From: Aselliscus stoliczkanus
Taxonomy: Eukaryota > Chordata > Mammalia > Chiroptera > Hipposideridae
Direction of reading: 5' to 3'
Assembly (NCBI GenBank): GCA_033961575.1
Contig: CM066737.1
Span: 59,416,771 to 59,480,770 of the forward strand
Length of the DNA: 64,000 nucleotides
This document shows positions 48,125-61,008 of this stretch, piece by piece (the first letter of the stretch is position 1; each line of letters opens with the position of its first letter). A program made the translations under genes and the position numbers. The notes below the pieces were generated by a model, which was not told the origin of the DNA, did no database searches, and saw nothing but the letters and a program-made list of their open reading frames with translations.

Positions 48125-48310
48125 TTAGACTTTCACCTTATATATATTTTTGAAATATATATAGACAACACAAGAAGTTGTCAAAAATATACAGGGAGGT
48201 CCCATGCACTATTCACCCCTCCTTCACCAATATTATCATCTTGTATACCTATAATACAATATCAAACCCATGAAATTGGCATTGGTACAATCCACAGAGC
48301 TTATTCAGAT
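48125..48310 (-). repeat. Old L1 fragment, antisense
   Basis: Shows atgcactattcacccctcct, attatcatcttgtatacc, aaattggcattggtacaatc and cagatttcaccag, resembling the reversed 3' part of old mammalian L1 families. A GT-rich tract (48337-48371) follows. Confidence 0.5.
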
Positions 48311-48479
48311 TTCACCAGTTATAGATGCACTCCTTTGTGTGTGCTAGTGTGTGTGTGTATGTGTGTGTGTAGTTTTATGCAATTTTATCATGTGTAGCTG
48401 CCTTGATTGCTGTAGCTATGTAGTAGGCCTTAATAGCAGGAAGAATAATCTCTCCTTCACTTTTTTTTAAAGAACAAAA

Positions 48480-51190
48480 ATACCCTCCCTTTGTTTTTTT
48501 CTACCCCTTTATTCATTCTATTCTCGTTTTAATCAGGAGGGCACTCATCAGCAACTTTTCCTACCCCCATATTGGCTGTTGCTAAGAGTTCTTCCTATTT
48601 AGTCTGAATGGAGCTAGTGCCTTCTGGGAGTGGACAGGGGAACCAACTTACTTTGGGGGATTGCCAGGTACACAGCTTAGATTTTCCTTGGGGAAGAGAA
48701 TTAGGCAATTGGAGAATATATTTGGTTTGCTTTATTGCTAACTCTTTAGAAATGCACCCCTGAACATCTCAGCCCAGGGGCATCACCAAGAAGAGTTGTC
48801 TGATTATTGCCTCTGTTTTTTTTGTTTTTATCCATTATGGGGAAGCTGAAGACCACAGGGGTTAAACCATTGGCTTAATTAAAAAACAAATCAGAGCAAA
48901 ACAACACAAAACAAAAAACAGCTCTAACTTTTTAATAAGGTCAAGTGAAAGTCTGAGGAAAACATATTTCCTGGTGATTTGGTATAATTTGGGGAATGCA
49001 CCAAGGTGTACTCTCTCCCCAGTATTTCTCCCCAAGCGCTGTCTATGGATCTACTACCTCATCCCTTTAGCATAAGCTTTCAAGTTCCTATAACATGCAG
49101 GCATTCCTGGCAGGGTTGATGCTTTCAACACTTTTTGATAATTTATATCTTAGTATGGGTCTGTGCATTTAATCTTTTCTTGAGACTGGATTTTTGTCAG
49201 GGAAACCCTATGAAGGTGCTGGGTACTGGAAGATTCAGGGGGTCAGAGAAGAGCCCAGAGTGGAGAAGTCATTGGCTCTGAGGACAAACTTTGTTCTGAT
49301 CATAGTGCTTTCTAAAACCAAATTTGTCCTAGACTCACCTTTCTGAGCCAACTTCTCCTTTAGTTAGATGGTTATCATTATAAAAAACAAAATATAAGCC
49401 CATCTCTATCTTTGTTCTTCTTATGCTCTATGTTCTATTTACCATTTGCTTATTCCCAGATTGTTTGAGGAAATTTGAAATAGGACACTTGGAAGGCTGC
49501 TATATCTGTGCCTCATTTAATATACATAAACCCGCTGAATTCTATTTAATTCATTTCAGTTATAGGTGGTTCAATTCAATTCAATTCAATATTTATTGTA
49601 TGTTAAGCAAATGCCAGCCATTGAGCTCTGATGCTGAATGTGTGTTAAGTCAAAAGAGAATCATTTCTGTGACATGGTACTGATACCCAGGTCAATCACT
49701 CCACTCTCACCAGGACAGAAAGTGGTGTTTCTTTGTTTTTGTTTGATTGTTTTAAAATAAAGACAAAAGGCAGCTAGGTTATCAAAGGATGAAAAAGGGA
49801 TTTCTGAATGGAATTCACATCTCTTTGAGTCAAACTGAAACATGCTCTTCGGAGGATGAGTCAATAATTTCTTGGCTTTGCCTCCTCTGACATGTCAGCA
49901 GTGGATCAGAGGGCTGCTGAGAGAAGGAGTGGGCTGGGACATGATAGTCAGACCAAGATAGTATGGTAATGGTACATTCAGCCTCAGAGCAAGCATCTAT
50001 TATTGGCATTCATTCCTGAAAATGGTTGCAGGTTGATGCCTCCATTACAAGCCTCACACCCTTGATTTCAGTGAGCTGCATAACTGAATGCTCATTATGT
50101 TTTAAAAGAGATGCAAGCTTGTGCCCACTTTATGTCAAGCTGGGTAAGTGCAAATGGGTTTGAATCTTAAAACACCTTCAGTGGCTCCTCCTGTTATCTT
50201 GATCTATTGTGGTGCGTGGCTAACACAACAGTGGCCTTGTTTCAGAAAATTATGCTAGCTGGTTCTTGGTTCCAATTAAACTTTGGAAGCTGAGAAAGGA
50301 ATCTGGATCCAACAGGAGTGAATTTCCACATCATATACTAAACAGCTTTAACTTTTTCCTCAGGCTGATTCTCAGAAGTCAAACATCCCCAAATGCAGAG
50401 ACTTCTGAGGCAAAGTCATCGTCTTCATGCAGGTGAGTCATGTTGCTGGGCCCGGATGGATACCACCGTGACAATCCTGGTTAGTAGGCATAGAATACTT
50501 CTTAGGGAACTGCAAGTTGGAACTGGTGGAGAAAGTGTCCAGGTCCTTTCCCTGGCTCTCAAAGCACAGGCAGTCACCTGAGAGAAGCACTCATTGAGAA
50601 GATGCACATCTATCCCTCCCCGCAAACTCTCCTGACATACCAGTGAGGTCAGTCTAAATCACACTTCATGATATGCCACTGACAGCTGTGTGGGTGTGAA
50701 GGAGGCAGGGTGAGAAGCAGGTGTGAGAAATATGTCAGAACTTGATGTACAAAGGCAGCATGTCCTGAACTTGTAAATCAAGAGGCCTCTTAGTGGTAAG
50801 GAAAGTTGAAAGCAGGCATGAGGACTTATTTAACTGCCTAGTAAGCAAGATCTTCCAAAGTGAGGCTTACAAAGCAGACAACTTTTGGCTTGTTCTTTAA
50901 CAAGCCATTTACAGGTTGTTTATAAAACCCAGGGGCAGTGGGAAAGTACTTCACTTCTTGCCCACCTCAGAGGTAACTCAGTCAGTAAGTGAAATGTCTC
51001 CGGGGGACAGACCTGGAAGCAGGAAATGCTGTGGGGAGGCGAACAGTTAGGCAACTATTTGTACAATCGAATCAAATTATTTAGGAGCTCTCTTGGGCTT
51101 TTGAGACTTTTCCACGTCATTGTTTTACCTCCTCCTCTCTTTTGGGGATTGCTTCCAGAGTATGAGTAAGGAAAGAGTGAATCATTCAGA
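48480..51190. other. Intergenic sequence, unassigned
   Basis: AT-rich sequence without recognisable genes or young repeats. A short (TTCAA)n tract lies at 49568-49590. Confidence 0.4.
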
Positions 51191-51249
51191 CCTGTAACAT
51201 GTCAGCATCTCTGATCAAAAGGTTCAGTGGGAACATATGGGAAAAAAAG

Positions 51250-51910
51250 CTTCACTGGTAATCAAAGAAATGCAAATTAGAACATTGAGACCTCCTCCAT
51301 CAACATAGTAAAGAAGGAAAATACTTGAAGCAAAGAAGGTATGATGAATTAGGCACACTCAAATATCACTGTGGGAGTAGAAATTGTTACCATTTTGGAA
51401 AATAAACTGACAGAGTTTGTACCTTTTGATACAATAATTTAACTTCTGGGAATCTATAAATCCTAAGTGAGTAATATTAAATAGGTAAATTTTAACTCCA
51501 GATATGCTAATGGTGATTGACTTATTTTAGCCAGATGTAGGACAAAACCACAATGTGGGAATATGTTTAAGTACATTACGGCATATCCACATGATGTGTT
51601 ATTAGGCAGTCATTTAAAAATGTGCTTACAAAGAGCTTTTAATAACATGGAAAAATACTTATGTTGTAATATAAACTGGAGAAAAAAGAGGACAAGCCTT
51701 TACATATAGAGTGAACATAACCATATTTAATATATATATATATACATATACATATATGTACAGTAAAAAGAATGGAAAGAAATACAACTGAAGGGTAATA
51801 ATGGTTGAGTTTGGGTAGTGGCACTGTGACTTTTTCATGATTTTTATTTTTATTTGCATTTTTTTTTCAAATTTTCTACACTGAACATGTGCTACTGTTA
51901 TAATTGGGGA
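51250..51910 (+). repeat. Old L1 ORF2 C-terminal part and 3' UTR, sense
   Basis: gtaatcaaagaaatgcaaat then 'tgggagtagaaattgttacc', 'cttctgggaatctataa' and 'gttgagtttgggtagtggca' follow the order of the old L1 3' part. It is heavily mutated, with no open frame. An (AT)n stretch at 51727-51745 interrupts it. Confidence 0.6.
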
Positions 51911-52154
51911 AATTTTTCTTCAAAAATATTCAGTGGGGGGTGGGATAGGAATTGAACATATTAACAAAAATGAATTTGGGAGATTATCCAGGGGTTCTAT
52001 TTAGCTGTGTTCTTCGTATTTCTGTTTAACTCAGAGTGTTGATAAGTAGTTATATTTAAGTCTCAGGCTATGTGACCCTTTACAGCTCATTTTACATATT
52101 CTGTAAAAGGCTTTGCCCCAGCCCTCTATAAGAGAAAAGAAAAATACTGATAAA

Positions 52155-52370
52155 TATCCCTTATTGAATGCTTACTATGTGCTGGGCATTAAGCTAAGTT
52201 GTGGGCATTTATTATTTTATTTAGTTCTTACAAAAACTCTTGAGGTAAGTTATGTTGTTACAGCCATTTGACAGACATGAAAACTAAGGCTTAGAGAGGT
52301 TAGGTAACAATCTAAAACATATGGCTAGTTAACAATAGACTAAGTATTCAAATCCACTATATTGTTCCTT
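52155..52370 (+). repeat. MIR element
   Basis: Shows tgcttactatgtgctgggca ttaagctaag, catttgacagacatgaaaac and ttagagaggttaggtaacaa in MIR order. Confidence 0.75.
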
Positions 52371-52633
52371 AGCATCAAACCTGGAGGTAGGTGATTTCAG
52401 GGGTGTTTCAGCAGCTCTGTGATTCCTGGGCACTGGATAGCCATCCCTGGAATTCTTTTGGCCTCTCTTCAGAGTTTTAAGATGGCTTCAGAACTACTAA
52501 GCATCAAGTCCTCACATGGAAGTGTTCTAGGCAGGGAGAAATGGAAGAAGCTCTTATTTTTTTTAGCTTTTTCTACTTATGTTTCTGTTGGGAGACAATT
52601 CTCCAATGGTTACTTTCATTTCAGCACATTTTT

Positions 52634-52731
52634 CTTTGAGGGCAGTGTCACTGGCCCTCATATGTGGGACCCGAACCGGGGCCGCTGGCTTCCCAAGCCA
52701 GCGCTTAACCACCGCACCACTCGGATGGCCC
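52634..52731 (-). repeat. Short SINE, antisense
   Basis: ctttgagggcagtgtcactg ... ccactcggatggccc. The duplication tcagcacattttt (52621-52633) versus tcagcacatcttt (52732-52744) flanks it. Confidence 0.92.
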
Positions 52732-52759
52732 TCAGCACATCTTTTGAGAAGAGACAATG

Positions 52760-54091
52760 ACTACTCTTGTTCTGCATTATTTTTCTTCAAGAATGTTTAT
52801 ATAGTAAATAGCCATGGAAGAGAGAAATAATGTCTTCTTCAGGGCAAAGGGCAGGCCTGCTTACTGCCCATTGTAAAAGATTTGTGCTTCCTAAATTCAG
52901 GGTTCCTCTCCTGTAACCTAATCCACTGAATCTGCTGTTGTCATGTGGCTCTCTGTATCATCCTTTGGGAACTGGGGATCGGGAAACAGGTTCAAGAAAA
53001 TGCTGATACTCTGGTCACTAATGCTGCTGTGGGTGATGAAGTCCCCTGTCTCTGTCTCAGGAGTCATGTGTCCTCTGTCAGCATCCATAACACTGTGGCA
53101 GATTAATTTGTTAGCTTGGAAGTAGGGTAAAATGTCAACCCTTCACAGTTCTTGATAGTCTCATGGCCAGAATTTGTAAGGGAAGCAAAGAGAGAGAGCA
53201 TGTTGCAAAAGAAAATGGAATAATCATATTTGACTTAGATAAATTAGAATTCATTCCCTGGGGCTGGGCACATTCCTCCTCCAACCAAGGTTTCTTTTGG
53301 CAAGAAAGTGGGGGAAATGGTTGTTGAGTAGGCAACCAACAGTTTTAGTTGGTTGACCATCATAAAGAGAGAACATAACATATACTTTAGGGCAGTATAA
53401 ACTGAGGACTCTGTAGCTTCAAAGAAAAAATATATATATATATACTATGAATAGTGGCTCTGAAGTTACATGGAGGTAAAATGGCCAAAAAGTTATCATT
53501 ACTAAAGTTTATGCAATTAAAGGGGCAAATCAGTTGAGAACTGTCCATAAATAACCTACCCTCTAGAAGTCTTCATCCTGTAGACAACAGAGAAGTATGT
53601 ACTAGGAACAGAGTCCTGGGTTTAAGACCTAATTTATTCCCTCTCTTGATTTATTTTCTTCATCTATAGAATAAGGGCTTTGAATTAGTGGTTTTCAGGT
53701 CTGATATCTTATATATTTCTTGATTAGGATAATTACCCCTAATCATATACAAAGAGTCTGCTCTTGCTTACCCCTAAGATATTGCCCTTTCAATATCTTA
53801 GCACACTTACATATCACATGTTGGCAGTCTGATACATACACGTGCTAAGACGTGAACTTTGATCCCACTAAATATTTTCATGTCGAACTCGTGTTGAAGC
53901 TCTTTCTCCCTTGTGGAGTGTATTTTATTTAACCCCTTCTATATGTCAAATTATTCTGCAGTGGGTGAGGTCCAGATGGGACTAGGAACTGAAAGGTCCT
54001 TAGTTTTAGAACTGGCATTTCAGTGAATATCTGCTGGGTTTTTCCTTCTTCTATGAATTCCTTTAGAGTGAAAGCTTATTTCTAGAATTTT
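52760..54091. other. Intergenic sequence, mostly unassigned
   Basis: Contains an (AT)n tract near 53430-53445 and a weak reversed MIR near 53600-53690. No gene recognised. Confidence 0.4.
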
Positions 54092-54108
54092 TCCTATCTG
54101 TTATTTTT

Positions 54109-54209
54109 TTTTTTTTGAGGGCAGTGTCACTGGCCCTCATGTGTGGGACCGAACCGGGGCCACTGGCTTCCTAAGCCAGCGCTTAACCACCGTGCCACTC
54201 GGACGGCCC
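54109..54209 (-). repeat. Short SINE, antisense
   Basis: gagggcagtgtcactggccc ... cactcggacggccc. A perfect 17-bp duplication tcctatctgttattttt is at 54092-54108 and 54210-54226. Confidence 0.93.
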
Positions 54210-54639
54210 TCCTATCTGTTATTTTTAATGCCCCATCAAATTGGGTGACCTGTGATGGCTCTATAACTCAGCTCACAGAGGAATTAGGGTGAAACCAACC
54301 TCATGCAGAGAAATTTCCAAGTCATCAGCTTTCATTTTGGGGCTTCTCTTTGTCATCTCTTTCAAAAACCTGTCACTGTGGAGTGTTCCTTCAGTGCAAA
54401 AGGGCGGGAAGAAGCTCAGTCTGTTTGGAATCTGTCATTCTTTATGCATTTCTTTGTGATAGATAGAAAAAGGCACTAGGCAAGGAGTCTTGTTTTTAGA
54501 GCACAGGACAGAAGAATAGTGAGAAATGCATACAGTATAGAAGTCAGAACTGCAGCGGGGATTCTTATGTCTGGGTGGTTACTGAACTCTGGTTCTCATG
54601 GAAGATTGCTAACCTCAATAATTAGCAACGTCATGTCTA

Positions 54640-54935
54640 AGCTCCCACTGTATGCACACCACTCTTTTAGGCACAGCTGAAGGTGAAGGATAAATCACAT
54701 GATTACAAAGAATCTGCTGTCTAGCTGGGTAAAGAAATATTTTTTGGAGTACAAAATGACACACAATAACATTTGCAAAACAGCATACAAACGAGTGTAA
54801 ATTAATATGATGCAATTAGAATAGGGATGGGCTATGGCAGCCCAGAATGAAGAAGTGATCACAGTGAAGTAATAAGTAAAGTCTTCTCTGAGGAGGATAA
54901 TTTCAAACTGAGTTTTGAATGAAGGAGGCCCATAA
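54640..54935 (-). repeat. L2 fragment, antisense
   Basis: aagctcccactgtatgcaca ... agaatctgctgtctagctgg ... aaactgagttttgaatgaag follows the reversed L2 3' region. Diverged. Confidence 0.5.
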
Positions 54936-55779
54936 CACAAACACAAGGAATTGTTCCTTTATGCAGTACGTATTTATCTGGCATCCATTGTAGCATGGCA
55001 CTATGCAGGGTGCTTTGGGGAAAACATGGAGGTATAAAATTCCAGTTCTGCATTCCTCCAGCAGCTGCAAATCTGTTAAAGAGGTTCATTCCTTCCCCAC
55101 TCCTGATGTTTCCTTCCATATGGAATGACATTCCATTAACATAATACTCTGGCCTCTTTCTGTCCCCTCATCCCCACTGCTCCTGGGGAAGGTGTGACTG
55201 CTCTGATTGGTGAGTGAGAGAAGGTGCCAAGTGGGTGTCATTCAGCCATGCCCTTCTGCTTTGTTTGAGAGCCTTGGAGCTTGTGTCTTTGTTTGAGACA
55301 CATTCTGTTCTGCTCCAGCATGCCTTAAGTATTATAAGTGCAGGTCCCCACACGGGGAGGACTGGTGAATTCCAATGCCACTTGTGACAGGGGGTTAAGT
55401 CTATCAAGTTTTGGGGTTCAAGATTAGGAAACCCACTTAAGATATGTCATTGACTCTAGACTTTAGCAGTCAAAAGGTGGTATTTTGATTCCCCTTGGTC
55501 TGAATTCTTTGTCTAGCAGGCAATTGACTCTGGTTTCAAAGGAGTGCTATTCATTTGGCTTCCTCAACCAACCGCCACTGCAGTCTAAGAGTCGGTATGA
55601 AATAAGTTCATATATAATTACAAGAAAAGATGAATATGATAAATACTATAAGTGTGGCTTGACTCCTTTAAGATTCTTTTTTTGACCCTGCAAATTCTGC
55701 CACCAATACAGAAAATGAGTACTTTGTGAGATTCAACATTTACAGAATTGATTGCAGGCTGGCCACTTTTCACTTCCTT

Positions 55780-56022
55780 TCAATTGTCTCTAGAGTTTCA
55801 ACTCTTCCTTTCATTTCTAGTCCTGGACTCTCTTCTGATTCCCTTACTTGTATATTCAGTTGCCTACTTGACATCTTCATTTGGATGTTGCACAAGTTAA
55901 TCCAACTTTAAGTGACCAAAATTGAACTCTTGAGTGCCAGCACCCTCCCCCCTGCACAGCCACAGTCTGTACCTCTCCCAGTTACACTCACCTCAGTAAA
56001 TGGCACCACCACCTATCCAGTT
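55780..56022 (+). repeat. L2 body fragment, split by a hAT element
   Basis: Shows ttgacatcttcatttggatg, accaaaattgaactcttgag and cctcagtaaatggcaccacc, in the order of an L2 body region. It stops at ccagtt, where a hAT element begins; tagttgctcaatc after that element looks like the continuation. Confidence 0.55.
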
Positions 56023-56321
56023 CAGGGGTCAGTGAGCTGTGGCTCGTGAGCCACATGTGGCTCTTTGGGTACGTTCCATCTGAAAAGTTTGCAGACCCCT
56101 GGAAGAACCAATCCTGTCCCTCACAACAATTTAAAAATTATTTGAGAGCCATAAATATACTTTAACATAATCACTATTATGTGACTAATATCCTTTAAAA
56201 ATTTTATAAATGAAACTGTAATAGTTTTATTTTCATTTTCAAATTTACTTCTGAGCCTGTGGCTCCAGCCAGTTTGCTGAGCCCTGGCAGCTCTTCCATC
56301 TTAAAAGTTTACCCACCCCTG
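56023..56321. mobile_element. hAT-type MITE
   Basis: About 300 bp starting caggggtcagtgagctgtgg and ending gtttacccacccctg. The ends form a short inverted repeat (caggggt / acccctg). There is no coding capacity. Imperfect inner symmetry (gagccacatgtggctc near 56049-56064, and a later gcctgtggctcc) is also seen. A clean 8-bp target duplication was not found. Confidence 0.65.
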
Positions 56322-56444
56322 TAGTTGCTCAATCAAAAGATCTTTGTGTGGTCTATATCTTTGTGGTGGTTTGATCAATGTCTGCCTCTCTTAGGGATCA
56401 TCTCTCTTTTTCTGTACTGTAACTACTGTGTGTTTCAGGGTTTC

Positions 56445-56500
56445 AGGCACATTGTGGGTATTCAGCAGGTATTTGTTGAATAAGTATATCTTTTAAATTA
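56445..56500 (+). repeat. L2 3' tip, sense
   Basis: caggcacattgtgggtattc then agcaggtatttgttgaataa matches the L2 3' end. Confidence 0.5.
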
Positions 56501-56679
56501 ACTCCAATTCTAGCCTTTTCAATTTGCTGCAGCATTTTGTTTGGCTTTGAATCAATGTTTTTTTTCCCCTTGAATTCTAGCATCATCTTGCACCTTAAGC
56601 CACCAACGCTAAAATGTTCTTTGGTTCTAGTCCTGTATAGATAGATTACTTTGGGAATTCAGAGAATGGGGCTATGATG

Positions 56680-56790
56680 AGGGCATTATGAAAAATTCAT
56701 GGAGGAAGAATAATTTGAGTTGGGCCTTGAAAGAGGCGGGATTTTGGTATGTTGGAGGGATGGAGGCAAGGTTATGAGACATTTCTCGAA
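56680..56790 (-). repeat. L2 fragment, antisense
   Basis: gaataatttgagttgggcct then tgaaagaggcgggattttgg resembles reversed L2 sequence. Weak boundaries. Confidence 0.45.
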
Positions 56791-56899
56791 GAGGAAGTCA
56801 CTAAGGGAAAAATTGTAAATATAGAGAAGCACTGAGTATTTTGGGAACATGGTCAATAGACTGATCTGTAAAGGGGTACAATGGAAGCTACAATTGGAA

Positions 56900-58240
56900 A
56901 GGTCAGCTGCAGCCAGTATATATAGAGAAAGAATGCCTAAAATTCATTTAGGAAACATGAATCTGCATGGTAAAAGCATATAATATGAACTCTTTACTAA
57001 AACTGTTATACTATAAATGAAAGCTGTATAGACTGAGTATGAAAATAAAATTTGTTCCATTAGCTTATGACCAATTTCTTTGTGAGATGAGTGTGGCTGA
57101 ATTTTAGAGAATTTCACAGAAACATTCTACTTTTGACAATGTTAATATTTCTTGTAAAATTCTTCATGTCCTCAACATTCTCTCAGATTTGCTGTGACAT
57201 TATGCAAGTGTAATTATTCCCCTTGTCATTTCATGAAAACACATGTTTCAGACTCATCTGATCTGTGGACACTCCAGTTCTCCCCTAGATTCCAAGGACA
57301 AATAAACCCTAGCTTAAGACAGGAGATTTGAGGTGGTGGGAAGGAGAGTCTTATTCCTTCTTTGCGACTTTTCAGTTAAGGAGGCTCCACGGGCCTCAGC
57401 ATCAGGAAATAGTTAGCGTGTAATGTAGAATAGTGTGAGAAATTTTTTAATTTCAGTAAGAACAATTGTTGAAGAGAAAATGCATCCATTTTCCCAATTC
57501 TTCGCTTGAACAGATTTGTGCTGTCTGCTTGCTTTTGCAAATTGGAGGCCACCCAGCAAGTTGCTGTTTTTAGCAGGGATTATTTCACCAGACTCATTTA
57601 CATCCTATTTTAGTTTTGCAGAAATGCTTTCCCTTTTGGGTGGGCTCTACTGAGACTGGGAATGTTCCTGAGTCTACTGGGCCTGGGCATGTTGTATATG
57701 AGTGCAAGGAAGGAATGTCTTCCTCACTTCAGTCTGACTCAGGAGGACTGAAGAGCTGCCTTCAAAAATGGGATGAGTTGTCATGTGGGAAAATGAGTAG
57801 AAATTCTTTGGAGCTCCAGAGGACAGATCTAAGACTAATGGGTAGATGTTATGAAGAGGCAGACTTTGGTTTAGCATAGGAGCTTTATCACAATCAGGCC
57901 TCTCAAAAATGATGGGCTGCCTAATCAGGAAATGACCTTTGTGTTCGTGAAAGTAATGAAATAGAGATCGGATGGCAAACTGTTAGGGATGTGGTAGAGA
58001 GAACTCTTGCATTGGGTGGTGGGAGGTTGGATAACCTCAAAGATCCCTTTCCATGCTCTGTTCATCTGTGAATCTTATTGCCTGTATATCAAATTCTATC
58101 CATGTTTTAAGACCATGCCCTAACCTCATTTTCTGCATGAGAACTTCTACAGCACTTGTCCATTCTCCACATGACACCAACTACTTAAGACCTATGTTGT
58201 GACTCCAAGGTTTCAAAACAGCTGTCTTCAGGTATATATA
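56900..58240. other. Intergenic sequence, unassigned
   Basis: No gene or repeat recognised. The overlapping frames at 57616-57879 on both strands have no domain. Confidence 0.4.
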
Positions 58241-58242
58241 CT

Positions 58243-58244
<2 letters not shown>

Positions 58245-58282
<38 letters not shown>
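58245..58282. repeat. (AC)n microsatellite
   Basis: An uninterrupted AC run of 19 units. Confidence 0.97.
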
Positions 58283-58284
<2 letters not shown>

Positions 58285-58449
58285 CCTTACTTCTTACAGA
58301 TGGTATCTACAATAGCTTTCTCTAACTTTTAGTCCATTCCTTACCCTATCGTTACTCCCCAGCCCCATTTGTTTGGAAATACAGGATGTGATGAGATCTA
58401 GAGAAGGGATAAGGACATATATTTCACACATTATTTATTTTGCACTAAC

Positions 58450-58545
58450 CTTTTTCAAGACCCTGTCCTAGGCATCAGTGAACAAAATACATCAGTGAAC
58501 ATAAAAAAAGATTCCTGTCCTTGTGGAGCTCACATATATATGTAA
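58450..58545 (-). repeat. L2 fragment, antisense
   Basis: gaccctgtcctaggcatcag tgaacaaaat then cttgtggagctcacat matches the reversed L2 3' end. Confidence 0.6.
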
Positions 58546-58624
58546 AGTATCAAGCACATAGGGAGCACTCAATATAGATTAACTTTATTTCTTTTCAAAT
58601 TCCTCAGCTAGTATGGCATTAAAG

Positions 58625-58760
58625 AAGTAACGTTTACTAAAAGCCTACTATGTGCTGTGTGCTTACACATTTGATCCTATTCAATCATTGAAACCACCAC
58701 AAGACCTAAATCTCATCAGAAAAAATGAGGGTCACGATATTAAGCATTTTATCCAAGACA
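58625..58760 (+). repeat. MIR element
   Basis: gcctactatgtgctgtgtgc then tttgatcctattcaatcatt and ttatccaagacaaaactgta. Diverged. Confidence 0.55.
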
Positions 58761-59394
58761 AAACTGTAAGTAGAATAAGTATAATGTGAACATAGCCTGT
58801 CTCATTTCAGACTCAGGCTCTTTCATTTGCTGCTTTCAAGAAGCATGGTTTCTTGGTTATTCTATGGCTGTTAACTTTTTACATAGCGAAGATCATCTTT
58901 TATAAAATGAAATTATGGTCTCTAAAGGCATGATCCTCATAATTTAGGCTGCATATGAATCACGTAGGAAGCTTGATAAAAATGAAGATATCACAATTCA
59001 GATGAGCCTAGGAATTTGCATTTCCACAAGTACCTACTTGCAAATAATTTTGATGTCCACAGACTGTACACCATAATTTTTTCCCACTGCTTCATTTGCT
59101 TTTCTTTCTATGACCATAGTGCCACTTCCACCACCTTTTGAAAATGTTGCCTTAGTGGACCCACTGTTGACAAGAGAAGCTTTGTGCTTTGGTGCTTAAC
59201 TGCTGAATCTTTGGTTTTGAAAGTAAGGTTGATTGGGTACTGACAATTGGCAATATAGGGTTTCAATAATTGCATCTTGGAATTTACATGCTCTTCCACT
59301 CAAAAACACTATAAGAGGTTACAGTATCCCTCACATCATTTTAGCATGGTTCTGAGTCCTCAATATACACTTGATTGGTTACTCACAATAATAA

Positions 59395-59620
59395 TAGCTA
59401 ACATTTATGTATTAGTTACCATGTGCCAGCCACTATATTGAGCGTTTTACATACTAATCACCTGTCCTAAAAACCCCTGTCTGTATTTTTATGGTCTTCA
59501 TTTTACAAATGAGGAAACTGGATGGAACTCAGAGAGCTTAAGCAAATTGCTCAAGTGCACCCAACTAGAAAGTAGTTGAGCCAGGATTTGGACCCAGTTT
59601 AATGAGAGAGCTTTCTTCTC
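59395..59620 (+). repeat. MIR element
   Basis: aatagctaacatttatgtat, atgtgccagccactatattg, cattttacaaatgaggaaac, gcttaagcaaattgctcaag and gttgagccaggatttggacc, all in MIR order. The best-preserved MIR of the window. Confidence 0.85.
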
Positions 59621-60550
59621 TATTCTCAACCTATGCATTCTAAGCTTTATGAAAATGAGAGGGCAATATCTTAGGGGAGCTTGAACATTTGGATATGAGA
59701 TTAAGGTATATAGGTTAAACTGGAAAAGAAAGGGATTCAATTATGTTTGAGTATATAAAAACATAATTCTTGCTAACATATGCCTGTTTTCTTTCTTTTC
59801 TGTTAATAAATCTTTTCTATACATCTGTGCACTTGGTAAGAAGCTAATGATAATGGCTGCCACCTGTATTCCTTAAAAAATGAATTGAAAGTTAGAATGC
59901 AATTACAATTAATGTGCGTAAAAATGAAAATTGTCAAATTAACACAGAGTATTACAGTGTAGAATATAATGTGGCAACACTTTCAGCATAGAAATAAGCA
60001 TGGAATTTACTGTGCAAAAACTTTTTAGTTTGATGTTGTCCCATTTGTTTATTTTTTTCTTTTGTTTCCCTTGCCCAAGGAGATACAACAATAAAATTAT
60101 TACTAAGGGTAATGTCTGCGAGTTTACTTCCTATATTTTCTTCAACGAGTTTTATGGCTTTGGGTATTATGCTTAAGTCTTCAATCCATTTTGAGTTAAT
60201 TTTTCTATATGGTATAAGAATGCAGTCCAGTTTTATTTTTTTGCATGTGTCTGTCCAGTTTTCCCAACACCATTTATTGAATAGCCTGCCTTTACCCAAC
60301 TGTATATTCTTGCCTCTGTTGTCATAGATTAAATGACCATATAGGCATGGATTTATTTCTGGGCTCTCTATTCTGCTCCATTGATCTATGTGTCTGTTTT
60401 TATGCTAATACCATTGTGGTTTGCTTACTATGGTCTTGTAGTACAATTTGATATCAGGTAGTGTGATACTTCCAACTTTGTCCTTCTTTCTGAAGAATGC
60501 CATGGCAATTCAGGGTCTTTTGTGGTTCCATACAAATTTTAAGATTATTT

Positions 60551-61008
60551 GGGGATGGCTGAGTGGCACATAGGTTAAAAGCTGGCTTGGGATCCCAGAG
60601 GGCCCTGTTCGGATCCCACATATGAGGGCCAGTGACACTGCCCTCTACAGCTAAGATGGTGAACAACAGCTCCACCTGGAGCTGGGCTGCGTGAATCCCG
60701 GCGATGGTGTAGGCTGCAGCCCCTGCTGCAGTGGGCTGCCATAGGCTACAGTGAGTGGCGGGCAGCCAACATGAGTGGCTGGCAGCCAGCATGAGCTGCC
60801 AATAGCCGCTGTGAGTGGCTGTCCAGAGGCTGACGACCAGTCTGCCTCATCCGGGAAGAGCGTAATGATAACACCAACATGGGTCAGTGAAGAACGTCCT
60901 CCACAACTTGACTGAAGAACAAAAGGACAGCAACTTGTCTGTACCCCTTCCCTGGTTCCCCAACGCTGTTCCCCTCCCCCAAGTCCTCAATGAAAATCTT
61001 TTAAAAAA
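60551..61008 (+). repeat. Long SINE inserted in L1
   Basis: About 458 bp. Head ggggatggctgagtggcaca, ctctacagctaagatggtga junction, body with repeated gagtggctggcagccagcatg units, tail accccttccctggttcccca. The L1 sequence aagattatttg (60541-60551) recurs as taggattatttg (about 61014-61025). Confidence 0.92.
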
